Below are positions 56,189 to 64,000 of a stretch of DNA of 64,000 nucleotides, piece after piece; positions within the stretch are counted from its first letter, which is position 1, and each line of letters opens with the position of its first letter. The DNA comes from Nitrosophilus kaiyonis. Its GTDB lineage: Bacteria > Campylobacterota > Campylobacteria > Campylobacterales > Nitratiruptoraceae. The notes below the pieces were generated by a model that saw nothing but the letters and a program-made list of their open reading frames with translations, did no database searches and had not been told where the DNA came from. The position numbers and the translations under genes are program-made. Where the stretch lies: assembly GCF_027943725.1 (NCBI RefSeq), contig NZ_AP025696.1:1341501-1405500 (forward strand). Reading direction: 5' to 3'.

Positions 56189-57901
56189 TTAATATTTTCT
56201 TTCTTGAGGTTCAAATTTACCAAGCACCACATCCATATAATCAAGATTTATATTTCCTTCTTCATCCATATAAGCTAAAGTATGTTTTAAGAAGTTTTCA
56301 TCATCTCTTTTTGGAAAATCTTCTCTATAATGAGCACCACGTGACTCTTTTCTAGCAATTGCTCCTTCAACAATAAAAGCTGCATAATCAAGCATATGTC
56401 CTAGCTCTATTGCTTCTTGAAGGTCTGTATTGAATGTTTTTGATTTATCATCTATTCTTATATTTTTATATCTTCGTCTAAGCTCTTTTAATATCTCTTT
56501 TTGTTTTAATAAAGATTCCTCTGTTCTAAAAACTCCAGCATTTTCAAACATACTATCTTGCAACTCTTTTCTTAATTGTGCAGTTCTTTCATTTCCGTTA
56601 TTTGTTAATACAAACTCCATCTCTTCAAGCATTCTGTTTGCTTCAAGCTTTTGGGCTTCATGACAAGAGATATTGTCTAAATCTTTAGCTATTGTCTCAC
56701 CTACATGTCTTCCAAAAAACAGAGCTTCAAGTAGTGAGTTTGCTCCAAGTCTATTTGCTCCATGAACGCTAACACATGCACACTCACCGGCTGCATATAA
56801 ACCTTCAGTTAATTCATCTTTATTTTTTCTTACATGTCCATCAATATCAACTGGGATCCCACCCATAGAATAGTGAGCAGTAACAGTAATCATAATAGGT
56901 TCTTTTACCATATCCTGGCCAAGGAATGTTATTGCTAAATCTCTTAACTCAGGTAGCCTTTCCATTATTTTTTTCTCACCAAGATGAGTAAGATCAAGAT
57001 ATACTGCCATTTTATCAGGTCCTACACCTCTTCCCTCTCTTATCTCATTTGCAATTGCTCTACTAACAACATCTCTTGGAGCAAGCTCCATCTTTTCAGG
57101 TGCATATTTTTCCATAAATCTCTCACCAAGAGAGTTATATAATCTTCCGCCTTCTCCACGAGCTGCTTCACTTATCAATATTCCACTTCCTGCAAGACCA
57201 GATGGGTGAAATTGCACAAATTCCATATCTTCAAGAGGAAGTCCATGTCTAGCAAAGATGCTCAGACCATCTCCAGTATTTGCGTGTGCATTTGAATTTA
57301 TTCTAAAAGCTCTTGCATAGCCACCAGTTGCAAACATAACAGCTTTTGCATTAAAAATAGCTGGTTTTGAATCTCTTAAATTAAATGCTACAACTCCATA
57401 AGCTTTTCCATCTTTATATAAAAGATCAGCTACATACCATTCATCCCAAAACTCAACCCCTTCTCTAAAAGCTTGTTCATATATAGTTTGAAGAAGAGTT
57501 AAACCTGTTCTATCTTTTGCAAAACAGGCTCTAGGCTTGCTTTGTCCACCAAAAGGCCTTTGAGCAATTTTTCCTTCTTCATTTCTACTAAATGCAGCTC
57601 CCATTCTTTCAATCCATCTAATTGTTTCAGGAGCTTTTGAACACATAAGTTCAACTGCGTTTTGGTCTGCTAAATAATCACTTCCTTTTACAGTATCAAA
57701 CATATGAAGATCAACGCTATCCTCTTCGCTCAAAGCTGCATTAACACCACCTTGAGCAGCTCCAGAGTGGCTTCTTAAAGGATGAAGTTTTGTTAAAACA
57801 AGCACATCTTTGCCTGCTTTTTTTAATTCTCTTGCAGCAGCACATCCTGCTAATCCTGCACCAACAATTACAACATCTTTTTTAATAATAGGTATTTCCA
57901 T
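56189..57901 (-). CDS. sdhA: Succinate dehydrogenase/fumarate reductase flavoprotein subunit
   Basis: The product has 570 residues. The FAD site GAGLAGCAAAREL is at the N-terminus, the flavin-histidine segment LRSHSGAAQGG near 42-52, and the active-site HANTGDG and APRDVVSRAI segments follow. There is no twin-arginine signal, unlike the periplasmic MfrA of Wolinella, so it acts in the cytoplasm. It leads the sdhA-sdhB-sdhE operon, which could run as succinate dehydrogenase or as fumarate reductase in a reductive TCA cycle. Confidence 0.93.
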   Translation of the reverse strand: MEIPIIKKDVVIVGAGLAGCAAARELKKAGKDVLVLTKLHPLRSHSGAAQGGVNAALSEEDSVDLHMFDTVKGSDYLADQNAVELMCSKAPETIRWIERMGAAFSRNEEGKIAQRPFGGQSKPRACFAKDRTGLTLLQTIYEQAFREGVEFWDEWYVADLLYKDGKAYGVVAFNLRDSKPAIFNAKAVMFATGGYARAFRINSNAHANTGDGLSIFARHGLPLEDMEFVQFHPSGLAGSGILISEAARGEGGRLYNSLGERFMEKYAPEKMELAPRDVVSRAIANEIREGRGVGPDKMAVYLDLTHLGEKKIMERLPELRDLAITFLGQDMVKEPIMITVTAHYSMGGIPVDIDGHVRKNKDELTEGLYAAGECACVSVHGANRLGANSLLEALFFGRHVGETIAKDLDNISCHEAQKLEANRMLEEMEFVLTNNGNERTAQLRKELQDSMFENAGVFRTEESLLKQKEILKELRRRYKNIRIDDKSKTFNTDLQEAIELGHMLDYAAFIVEGAIARKESRGAHYREDFPKRDDENFLKHTLAYMDEEGNINLDYMDVVLGKFEPQERKY

Positions 57902-58031
57902 CCAAATTTTCCTTATGATGAAATTTTTTTGATTATATCATTTCAAAAAATAAAAAAAATTAAAATATATTACAATAGTTGATTTAAGAGCCACTTTGTT
58001 ACAATATTTACCAAAAAAAATAAGGAATATA

Positions 58032-58850
58032 GTGAATAAAGAGAGTTTTTTTATAAGTTTATTTAATAATAAATTTGTAGGTGATGATGCAGCTTTTTTA
58101 GATAAATATATATATAGTGTAGATGCATTTAATGAAAATATACATTTTAAAAAAGAGTGGCTAAGTTATTATGAAATTGGCCAAAAAGCTATGATTGTAA
58201 ATATCTCTGATGCTATTGCTATGAATGCTAAGCCTCTTTATGCACTTTTAAGTATTGCTTTACCAAAAGATATAAAGCCTTATCAAATGGAAGAGCTGGC
58301 AAAAGGAATAAAAGATATTGCAAATAGATATAAAATAGAGATAATAGGTGGAGATACCATATCTGGAAAAAAAATTGATATATCGATAACTATAATTTCA
58401 AAAACAAAAAAGCCAATTTTTAGAAAGCCAATAAAAGATGGCTATTTATTGGCTTATACAGGTGAACTTGGTAGAGTAAAAAAAGATTTAGATAAGTTAC
58501 TTAGGGGTAAAAAGGTTGGAAAAAATTCAAAATTTAAAAAGCCAATTTTAAGAGATAAATTTATGCAAAAAGCAAGTAGATATATAAAAGCTTCAATGGA
58601 TATAAGTGATGGGCTTTTTGATGATTTGGGCAAACTATCAAAACTTAATAGAATTGGATTTAAATTTTTTAATAAAATAGATAAAAGAGTAGGGTGTAGT
58701 GGCGAAGAGTATGAGCTTTTATTCGCTTTTGATAAAAGAGATTTAAAAAAGATTTTACAAATTTCAAAGATTACAAGAACACCAATAACTGTTTTTGCAA
58801 AAGCTGTAAGAAAACCATATAAAAATATTTGCAAACCGCACCATTTTTAA
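58032..58850 (+). CDS. thiL: Thiamine-monophosphate kinase ThiL
   Basis: This product of about 272 residues phosphorylates thiamine monophosphate to the diphosphate. Family motifs are FVGDDAAFL, the NISDAIAMNAKPLYALLSIALP segment and MDISDGLFDDL. The GTG at 58032 is chosen because AAGGA lies six bases upstream; a TTG at 57996 would add 12 residues without a ribosome site. It is short for the family (about 300-330), as is common in this phylum. It is divergent from sdhA. Confidence 0.88.
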   Translation: MNKESFFISLFNNKFVGDDAAFLDKYIYSVDAFNENIHFKKEWLSYYEIGQKAMIVNISDAIAMNAKPLYALLSIALPKDIKPYQMEELAKGIKDIANRYKIEIIGGDTISGKKIDISITIISKTKKPIFRKPIKDGYLLAYTGELGRVKKDLDKLLRGKKVGKNSKFKKPILRDKFMQKASRYIKASMDISDGLFDDLGKLSKLNRIGFKFFNKIDKRVGCSGEEYELLFAFDKRDLKKILQISKITRTPITVFAKAVRKPYKNICKPHHF

Positions 58851-58859
58851 GATGATTTG

Positions 58860-58960
58860 TAAAGTATAATGAGCGAGCAGTAATTAATTATCAGTAATAA
58901 GCAAATAATTAGTGATAATCGGCAAATTTATCACTCATCACTTTATCACTAATCACCAAA
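58860..58960. repeat. Intergenic degenerate repeats
   Basis: The gap between thiL and truD holds AGTAATTA, TCAGTAATA, TTAGTGATAA and TCACTCATCACT/TCACTAATCACC units, in part an inverted repeat (TTAGTGAT versus ATCACTAA). No gene is visible. Confidence 0.6.
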
Positions 58961-58970
58961 AAGGAAACAG

Positions 58971-60053
58971 ATGGATAGACTATTTTTTTTAGACCATTCG
59001 CCAATAAATTTTTATTTTAAACAATCTCCTGAGACTTTTGTTGTAGAAGAGGTGCCTTTATATGAATTTAGCGGTGATGGCGAGCATCTTATTTTAAAAG
59101 TTAGAAAGAAAAATCTCACTACCTGGCAGATGTTGCAATCTATAAGCGAGCAAGTTGGAGTAAAAGTTAAAGATATCGGTTATGCTGGATTAAAAGATAA
59201 AAATGCTTTAACTTATCAATATATTTCAATAAATAAAAAATATGAAGAGAGTTTAAAAAAGTTTTCTCATCCAAATATTAAAATAGTTGAGACTACTAAG
59301 CATAAAAATAAAATAAGACTTGGGCATTTAAAAGGAAATAGATTTTTTATAAGGCTTAAAAAAGTTTTGCCTGTTGATGCAAAAAAGATAGAAGAGGTTC
59401 TAAAAATTATACTAAAAGAGGGGTTTCCTAACTATTTTGGATATCAAAGATTTGGAATTGACGGTGATAATTATATTTTAGGAAAAGAGATAGTTGAAGG
59501 AAAAAGAAAAGAGAAAAATAGAAAAAAAGAGAGATTATTTATCAATGCATATCAAAGCCATCTTTTTAATTTATGGTTATCAAAAAGAGTAGAGATTTCA
59601 AAACTTATATGCAATTTTAGTAAAAATGAGATAAAAACTTTGCTTGATTTTCCAAATGGAATAGTAGATGAGCTTCAAAAACAGTGTCAATTTTTTAAAA
59701 TTTTACCAGCAGATTTGGCAAGCCACTATCCTTTTGGAAAAATTTTTGAAGTTGAAAATGTAATCGATGAATCAAAAAGATTTCAAAATAGAGATATTTC
59801 AATTACAGGATTGCTTCCAGGTATAAAAACAAAAAGGGCTAATGGAATTGCTAGGATTTTTGAGCGAGATTTTGATGATGAAAATATAAAAACTTATGGA
59901 GATAGAAGATTTGCCTGGATTTTTCCTGAAAATTTAGAAGGTATTTATAAAGAGGAAAAAGCTTGGTATGAATTAAATTTCTTTTTGCCTAAAGGAAGTT
60001 ATGCTACAGTTTTACTTGAAGAGATAGCTCATAGGAAATTGAAAAGTGAGTGA
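58971..60053 (+). CDS. truD: tRNA pseudouridine(13) synthase TruD
   Basis: The product has 360 residues and makes pseudouridine at position 13 of tRNA-Glu and others. The catalytic region GYAGLKDKNALTYQYIS carries the aspartate, and the family segments LKGNRFFIRLKK, NYFGYQRFG and INAYQSHLFN are present. The ribosome site is AAAGGA. The gene stands between two repeat-filled gaps. Confidence 0.93.
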   Translation: MDRLFFLDHSPINFYFKQSPETFVVEEVPLYEFSGDGEHLILKVRKKNLTTWQMLQSISEQVGVKVKDIGYAGLKDKNALTYQYISINKKYEESLKKFSHPNIKIVETTKHKNKIRLGHLKGNRFFIRLKKVLPVDAKKIEEVLKIILKEGFPNYFGYQRFGIDGDNYILGKEIVEGKRKEKNRKKERLFINAYQSHLFNLWLSKRVEISKLICNFSKNEIKTLLDFPNGIVDELQKQCQFFKILPADLASHYPFGKIFEVENVIDESKRFQNRDISITGLLPGIKTKRANGIARIFERDFDDENIKTYGDRRFAWIFPENLEGIYKEEKAWYELNFFLPKGSYATVLLEEIAHRKLKSE

Positions 60054-60055
60054 GA

Positions 60056-60247
60056 GTTAAGAGCTAAGAATTAAGAATTAAGTGGGTAGAAAGTTGATTA
60101 GTGGAATAGGGCATAGTGGAATAGTGGATAAGGTTGAAGGTTGAAGGTAGAAAGTAGAAAGTAGAAGGTAGAAGGATTTAGTGATAGCTAAAAACTAAAC
60201 ACTAATTCCAAATTCCTAATTACCAATGTCCAATGTCAATTGTCAAA
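60056..60247. repeat. Intergenic degenerate repeats (about 190 bases)
   Basis: The succession is AAGAATTA, GTGGAATAG, GTTGAAGG and GTAGAAA(G) tandem units, then CTAATTCC, AAATTCC, TAATTACC, AATGTCC and AATGTC units. It is nearly the same layout as the block between nrdD and its glycyl-radical gene. No gene is seen. Confidence 0.75.
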
Positions 60248-60267
60248 TATTTAAAAAGGAGATTTTA

Positions 60268-60495
60268 ATGAATGCAGAATTTAAAGAAGAGTGTAGATAT
60301 GCAGATGAAATTCATGAAGATACAAAAGAAGTATTTGAAAAATGGATGAAAAGATATGGATGGGATATTCCAGAACTTGATCAAAATTTGGCTGCAAGAC
60401 TGATTTTAACTGAAATGCAAAAAGCATTGAGTGAGCTTGAGGTTAAATATTGTGGTGGAGTATGTGATACTGAGCCTCCTGAATGTGAAATATAG
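60268..60495 (+). CDS. Small Cys-rich protein paired with a diiron protein
   Basis: This 75-residue protein starts at the ATG at 60268 with AAAAAGGAG upstream. It is acidic and largely helical and ends KYCGGVCDTEPPECEI, with three cysteines that could bind metal. It lies eight bases before the diiron-protein gene, so the two are an operon. No family is recognised. Confidence 0.55.
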   Translation: MNAEFKEECRYADEIHEDTKEVFEKWMKRYGWDIPELDQNLAARLILTEMQKALSELEVKYCGGVCDTEPPECEI

Positions 60496-60503
60496 GAGAT
60501 AAA

Positions 60504-61310
60504 ATGAGATGGAATTATAAAGAGATTGATTATGAAAAAATAAATAAAAAAGCTTTAAAAGATAATGAATTTCTTTTTTATTTAATAACGAGCGCTTCAT
60601 TTATAGAGATAACAAGCCATGTATATGAAAAAAATTTAAAAGAGTTTTATAAGGGAGATGAGAGTTTAATAAAATGGCTTGAGAATGTTTGGGAGCCAGA
60701 AGAGATACAACATGGCAAAGCTTTGAAAAAATTCGTAAATAGTGTATGGAAAGATTTTGATTGGGATAGTGCATATAAAAGATTTTTAGAAGATTATTTG
60801 CCTCATTGTACTTTAGAAGAGTTTCAACCAACAAAAGCAAAAGAGATGTTGGCAAGAATGGTAGTAGAAACAGGAACAAGCACTTTTTATAGAGCAATAG
60901 AAAACTATTCAAAAGATTTAGATACTCCTATATTGGCACAAATCTCAAGAAATATTTCAAAAGATGAAGTATATCATTATGATATTTTTGAAGAAGCTTA
61001 CCAAAAATATAATAAAATAGAAAAGTTAAAAAAAGATGACATTATAAAAGTCATTTATAATAGATTAAAAATGGTTGATGGAGAAGATGCTAAGCTTGCA
61101 TTCAAAGCTATTTATGAAGAAAAAAATCTAAAAAAATTTGAAGATAAATATTATGAAGAGCATAAGAAAAATGTTGGAACATTTGCAAAGAAATATTATC
61201 CATATAATATGGCCATCAAAATGCTTTTAAGGCCATTAAATTTAAATAAAACTATAGAAAAGCTAACAATTCCGGTTATAAAAGGTGCTCTAAAAATTTT
61301 GGGAATATAA
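60504..61310 (+). CDS. Ferritin-like diiron protein (desaturase/oxygenase-like)
   Basis: The product has 268 residues, all helical, with carboxylate/histidine motifs of a ferritin-like diiron site: EPEEIQHGKAL, VVETGTSTFYRAIE and SKDEVYHYDIFEEA. The ExxH pairs in helices 2 and 4 resemble acyl-ACP desaturase-type and related diiron enzymes. Whether it is an oxygenase, desaturase or peroxidase cannot be told. The only neighbour on its strand is the small Cys-rich gene just upstream. Confidence 0.6.
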   Translation: MRWNYKEIDYEKINKKALKDNEFLFYLITSASFIEITSHVYEKNLKEFYKGDESLIKWLENVWEPEEIQHGKALKKFVNSVWKDFDWDSAYKRFLEDYLPHCTLEEFQPTKAKEMLARMVVETGTSTFYRAIENYSKDLDTPILAQISRNISKDEVYHYDIFEEAYQKYNKIEKLKKDDIIKVIYNRLKMVDGEDAKLAFKAIYEEKNLKKFEDKYYEEHKKNVGTFAKKYYPYNMAIKMLLRPLNLNKTIEKLTIPVIKGALKILGI

Positions 61311-61312
61311 AT

Positions 61313-61990
61313 CTATTTAAAGAAAAGTGAGCCAATTCTTACCATATTTGAGCCACATGCAATTGCCAATTCAAAATCATTGCTCATTCCCATAGAGCAA
61401 ATTTTTGCACCGTGTGGTTTTAAATTTTCAAATATTTTATATGTTGTTTCGAAACTTTTTTTAATCAATTCTTCATCTTCTGTATGAGCCCCTATTGTCA
61501 TAACACCTTTTAAGTTTATATGTTTTGTATTTTCAATAATTTTAAGATATTCATCATATGCTAGTTCAGGTAAAACGCCTGCTTTTGTCTCTTCTTTGGC
61601 ACTGTTTATTTGTAAAAGACAGTTAAGCTTTTTCCCTTTTGCTTCCAATCTTTTATCAATCTCTAAAGCCAACTCTAAACTATCTAATGATTGCATTAAA
61701 AATGGATCTAAATCAATTAAATGATTTATCTTATTTTTTTGAAGCCTTCCAATAAAGTGCCACTCTAATGGCAAATCATCTGTTTCTTCCATTTTTTGTT
61801 TTAAATCTTGTACTCTATTTTCCCCAAAGGCTCTTTGACCCAAATCATATAGCTCTCTAACCTCTTTACTTGAAACATATTTACTAACAGCTACAATTTT
61901 TACTATATGATATTCACTAATTTTAAGTCTTGCTCTTTCCACTCTATTTACAATTTCATCAAAATTATCTCTTAATCTATATTTATCCAT
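61313..61990 (-). CDS. yggS: PLP-homeostasis protein YggS (PLPBP family)
   Basis: This product of about 225 residues is a single-domain alanine-racemase-fold PLP carrier with the lysine segment IVAVSKYVSSKEV and the FGENRVQD, EWHFIGRLQKNK and GMSNDFELAI motifs. I chose the ATG at 61990, preceded by GGAG on the minus strand; the ATG four codons upstream lies deeper in rseP. The start overlaps the rseP stop by eight bases. Confidence 0.92.
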   Translation of the reverse strand: MDKYRLRDNFDEIVNRVERARLKISEYHIVKIVAVSKYVSSKEVRELYDLGQRAFGENRVQDLKQKMEETDDLPLEWHFIGRLQKNKINHLIDLDPFLMQSLDSLELALEIDKRLEAKGKKLNCLLQINSAKEETKAGVLPELAYDEYLKIIENTKHINLKGVMTIGAHTEDEELIKKSFETTYKIFENLKPHGAKICSMGMSNDFELAIACGSNMVRIGSLFFK

Positions 61991-63047
61991 TTGATACTCC
62001 AAAAATTCTATTTATATCATTATAAATTCCAAGTCCCATAAGCATTAGTAAAATCATCCAACCAAGAAGAGTTAGTTTATATATTATATCTTCACTTGGA
62101 ACTTTTTTTGTTATAAGCTCATATAGATTAAAAACTATATGTCCACCATCTAATGCTGGGATTGGCAAAAGATTAAGCACGCCAAGGTTTACTGAAATCA
62201 GTGCCGTTAATGAAAATAGGGCTGCTATTCCAACTTGAGATGCTTTTGCAGTAATATCCATTATTGATATTACTCCTCCAACCTCTTTTAAAGGAACAAC
62301 TCCTTCTATCATTTTTTCTATTCCTTTTATTATCATTAAGCTTGCCGCAACTGTTTTATCATAGGCAACTTTGATTGCTTCAATTGGTGAATAATAGACT
62401 TTTATTACATCGCCTGATGGAGATATACCTATCATTTTTCTTTTTACTTTTTCTCCAAAAATGTTTTTGACTTCTAAAATTTTTGGCTCAATTATAACAA
62501 TTTTTATTTGATTATTTCTTATTATTTCAACTCTTAAAGCACCTTGATATTTACTAATGGCTTTACTGATATCTTCCCATTTAGTTATAGGTGTATTATT
62601 TATCTTTACTATTTTATCTTTTGGCATCAATCCTGCTTTTTGAGCAGGCGAATTTTTCATAACTTCTCCAACAACTGGTGCTAATGTATTGCTTCCCATA
62701 ATTGAAATAATATAATATAGTAAAAATGCTAAAAAAAAGTTTGCAAAGGGTCCTGCAAAAAGTATTACTATTCTTTGCCAAGGTTTTTTAGAGTTGTAAC
62801 TATTTGGGTCACTGCTTCTCTTTGTGGGATCAAGATCATCTTGACCTTTCATTTTTACATATCCGCCAAGAGGGATAGCACTTATTGCCCATTCAGTTCC
62901 TTTAAAATATTTTTTTGCAATAATGGGACCAAAGCCTATACTAAATCTCTCAACTTTTACTCCAAAAAATCTTGCAGCTAAAAAATGTCCAAGTTCATGA
63001 AAAAATATTAAAAAAGATAAAACAAGTAAACTAACTATTATTCCCAT
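61983..63047 (-). CDS. rseP: Site-2 metalloprotease RseP
   Basis: The product has 354 residues with the zinc site HELGHFLAA in the first helix, a PDZ domain at about 105-190 (GLMPKDKIVKINNTPI), and the second metal motif LNLLPIPALDGGH near residue 290. It is an intramembrane protease that cleaves anti-sigma factors and signal-peptide remnants. It is coupled to yggS. Confidence 0.93.
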   Translation of the reverse strand: MGIIVSLLVLSFLIFFHELGHFLAARFFGVKVERFSIGFGPIIAKKYFKGTEWAISAIPLGGYVKMKGQDDLDPTKRSSDPNSYNSKKPWQRIVILFAGPFANFFLAFLLYYIISIMGSNTLAPVVGEVMKNSPAQKAGLMPKDKIVKINNTPITKWEDISKAISKYQGALRVEIIRNNQIKIVIIEPKILEVKNIFGEKVKRKMIGISPSGDVIKVYYSPIEAIKVAYDKTVAASLMIIKGIEKMIEGVVPLKEVGGVISIMDITAKASQVGIAALFSLTALISVNLGVLNLLPIPALDGGHIVFNLYELITKKVPSEDIIYKLTLLGWMILLMLMGLGIYNDINRIFGVSNG

Positions 63048-63062
63048 AAAATTCCTTAAATT

Positions 63063-63188
63063 AAAATTTGGACATTTGGTTATTAGTATATTGGTTATTG
63101 GTATATTGGGGATTATGAATATTACTTTTACTAAATCCTAAATCTATTTCCTTACCTCCAATAACTAATAACCAATATACCAATTACC
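63063..63188. repeat. Intergenic degenerate heptamer repeats
   Basis: TTGGTTATTAGTATA and TTGGTTATTGGTATA units occur at the left, then ATAACTAATAACCAATATACCAATTACC on the right as their reverse complement, so the gap can form a long imperfect hairpin. The units nearly match those inside the NosC1 signal-peptide sequence. Confidence 0.75.
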
Positions 63189-63198
63189 ACTTTTAATT

Positions 63199-63729
63199 CT
63201 ATTTCAAATATTCTTTGATATACTCATATCCACTATAAAGTGTGATAAACACAGCAAGCCATAAAAGCAGTGTTCCTCCTGGCCAGTTCATAATCAAAAA
63301 ACCTATAGCAAACATTTGTGTTATTGTTTTTATTTTTCCTAAAAATGATGCTGATATCTCTTTATTTTCACTAACTGCAGCTACTCTTAAACCTGTTATA
63401 AAAAACTCTCTTGTGAGTATTAGATAGATTGCCCATGGATTTGCTCTATCTAACATCATTAGACCTAAAAAACCTGCAAGAGTTAGCATTTTATCAGCAA
63501 GAGGATCAAGTATTTTTCCAAGTTGTGTTATTTGATTGAATTTTCTTGCAATATATCCATCAAAAAAATCTGTCAAAGAAGCAAAGACAAATAAAAATGC
63601 TGCCAAAAAATCAAGCCATGATGGATGAATATTTGCAAATAGATCCCTATTTACTAAAAACATAAACATAATTGGAGCAATAAAAAGCCTAATAAAGGCT
63701 AAAATATTTGGAATGTTTATGTTAGTCAA
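63199..63729 (-). CDS. pgsA: CDP-diacylglycerol-glycerol-3-phosphate 3-phosphatidyltransferase PgsA
   Basis: This product of about 176 residues has four to five helices and the CDP-alcohol phosphotransferase motif DGYIARKFNQITQLGKILDPLADK. It makes phosphatidylglycerol phosphate. The likely start is TTG at 63729, with AAAGGA five bases upstream on the minus strand (first residues TNINIPNILAF). An ATG at 63765 would lie inside the preceding reductase gene. Confidence 0.9.
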   Translation of the reverse strand: MTNINIPNILAFIRLFIAPIMFMFLVNRDLFANIHPSWLDFLAAFLFVFASLTDFFDGYIARKFNQITQLGKILDPLADKMLTLAGFLGLMMLDRANPWAIYLILTREFFITGLRVAAVSENKEISASFLGKIKTITQMFAIGFLIMNWPGGTLLLWLAVFITLYSGYEYIKEYLK

Positions 63730-63739
63730 AATTATCCTT

Positions 63740-64000
63740 TTATTTAAAACTGCTTCCACCATCAATTATTAATGTCTGTCCAGTTATCCAGCCAGCTTCA
63801 TCAGAGCATAAAAAAAAGCATGCTCCAGCTAAATCTTCAGGTTGTCCCATTCTTTTTATGGAAGCTCTTTTTATAGTTTCAGCTTTTACCTCTTCATAAT
63901 TTGGAAAAGCTCTTAGAGCATCAGTATCAATTGGTCCACCACTTACTGCATTTACTCTAATATTTTTCTCACCAAGTTCAGCAGCTGCATATTTGACCAT
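63740..64000 (-). CDS. FabL-like enoyl-ACP reductase/SDR (C-terminal part, cut by window edge)
   Basis: The C-terminal 86 residues of a short-chain dehydrogenase are visible. The block VNAVSGGPIDTDALRAFPN closely resembles the Bacillus FabL segment VNAVSGGAIDTDAL, and the end ITGQTLIIDGGSSFK is the usual SDR finish. FabL is enoyl-ACP reductase III of fatty-acid synthesis. The active-site Tyr/Lys and NADPH-binding region lie outside the window. The stop is 11 bases before the pgsA start. Confidence 0.8.
   Translation of the reverse strand: MVKYAAAELGEKNIRVNAVSGGPIDTDALRAFPNYEEVKAETIKRASIKRMGQPEDLAGACFFLCSDEAGWITGQTLIIDGGSSFK

Overview
The window is AT-rich (roughly 30% G+C by eye) and reads as the chromosome of a chemolithotrophic member of the Campylobacterota (Epsilonproteobacteria), probably a deep-sea denitrifier of the Nautiliales/Nitratiruptor-Nitrosophilus kind. 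The evidence is the nap gene order A-G-H-B-F-L-D, a Sec-exported NosZ carrying its own C-terminal cytochrome c domain, a Wolinella-like nos cluster, the non-classical succinate dehydrogenase SdhA-SdhB-SdhE, a RibBA with a degenerate GTP cyclohydrolase half, and an Aer/CetB-type stand-alone PAS protein. The genus is inference.

Layout. 1-2.8 kb: small operon of DUF2249, a multi-TM haem-copper-oxidase-like membrane protein, SufT-like DUF59, a small membrane protein and DUF1858-DUF2249. 2.9-5.6 kb: an FmdE-like protein, a Crp/Fnr regulator and a NarX-like receptor lacking a kinase. 6.0-12.8 kb: periplasmic nitrate reductase napAGHBFLD. 12.8-14.0 kb: PAS sensor and a second Crp/Fnr regulator. 14.3-22.8 kb: nitric oxide reductase (norC, norB), a 50-residue membrane protein, cytochrome cd1 nitrite reductase (nirS), a two-haem NirN-like protein, nirJ and nirF. 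22.8-23.6 kb: uroporphyrinogen methyltransferase. 23.9-33.9 kb: nosZ-B-D-G-C1-C2-H-F-L-Y and a second NosL-like gene. 34-36.5 kb: precorrin-2 dehydrogenase and a fused sirohaem decarboxylase. All steps from nitrate to N2 and most of haem d1 synthesis therefore sit within 36 kb.

The remainder is mostly housekeeping: tamB/tamA (36.7-41.0), anaerobic ribonucleotide reductase (41.1-44.3), archaemetzincin and a KaiC-like ATPase (44.3-45.7), tRNA-fMet and tRNA-Gln, ribBA, a UspA-like protein with a P-type ATPase, ybgC, a PBP1-fold periplasmic protein, type-4 uracil-DNA glycosylase, superoxide reductase, an outer-membrane protein, sdhEBA, thiL, truD, a diiron protein, yggS, rseP, pgsA and the end of a FabL-like reductase.

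Four observations stand out. (1) The anaerobic ribonucleotide reductase is split: the 709-residue NrdD stops just after its zinc finger, and the glycyl-radical segment is a separate 56-residue gene 185 bases downstream, overlapping nrdG. (2) Six FNR/NnrR-type boxes (TTGAY-N4-RTCAA, one with a mismatch) precede the denitrification operons, each with its centre exactly 32 bases from the centre of a TATAAT/TAAAAT hexamer, which defines a regulon from sequence alone. (3) Many intergenic gaps are filled with degenerate ~7-base repeats (AGTCATT, TAATGTC, CCAATTC and GGTTATT types). (4) The same repeats encode the lipoprotein signal peptides of NosC1 and NosL and supply the stop codons of two genes.
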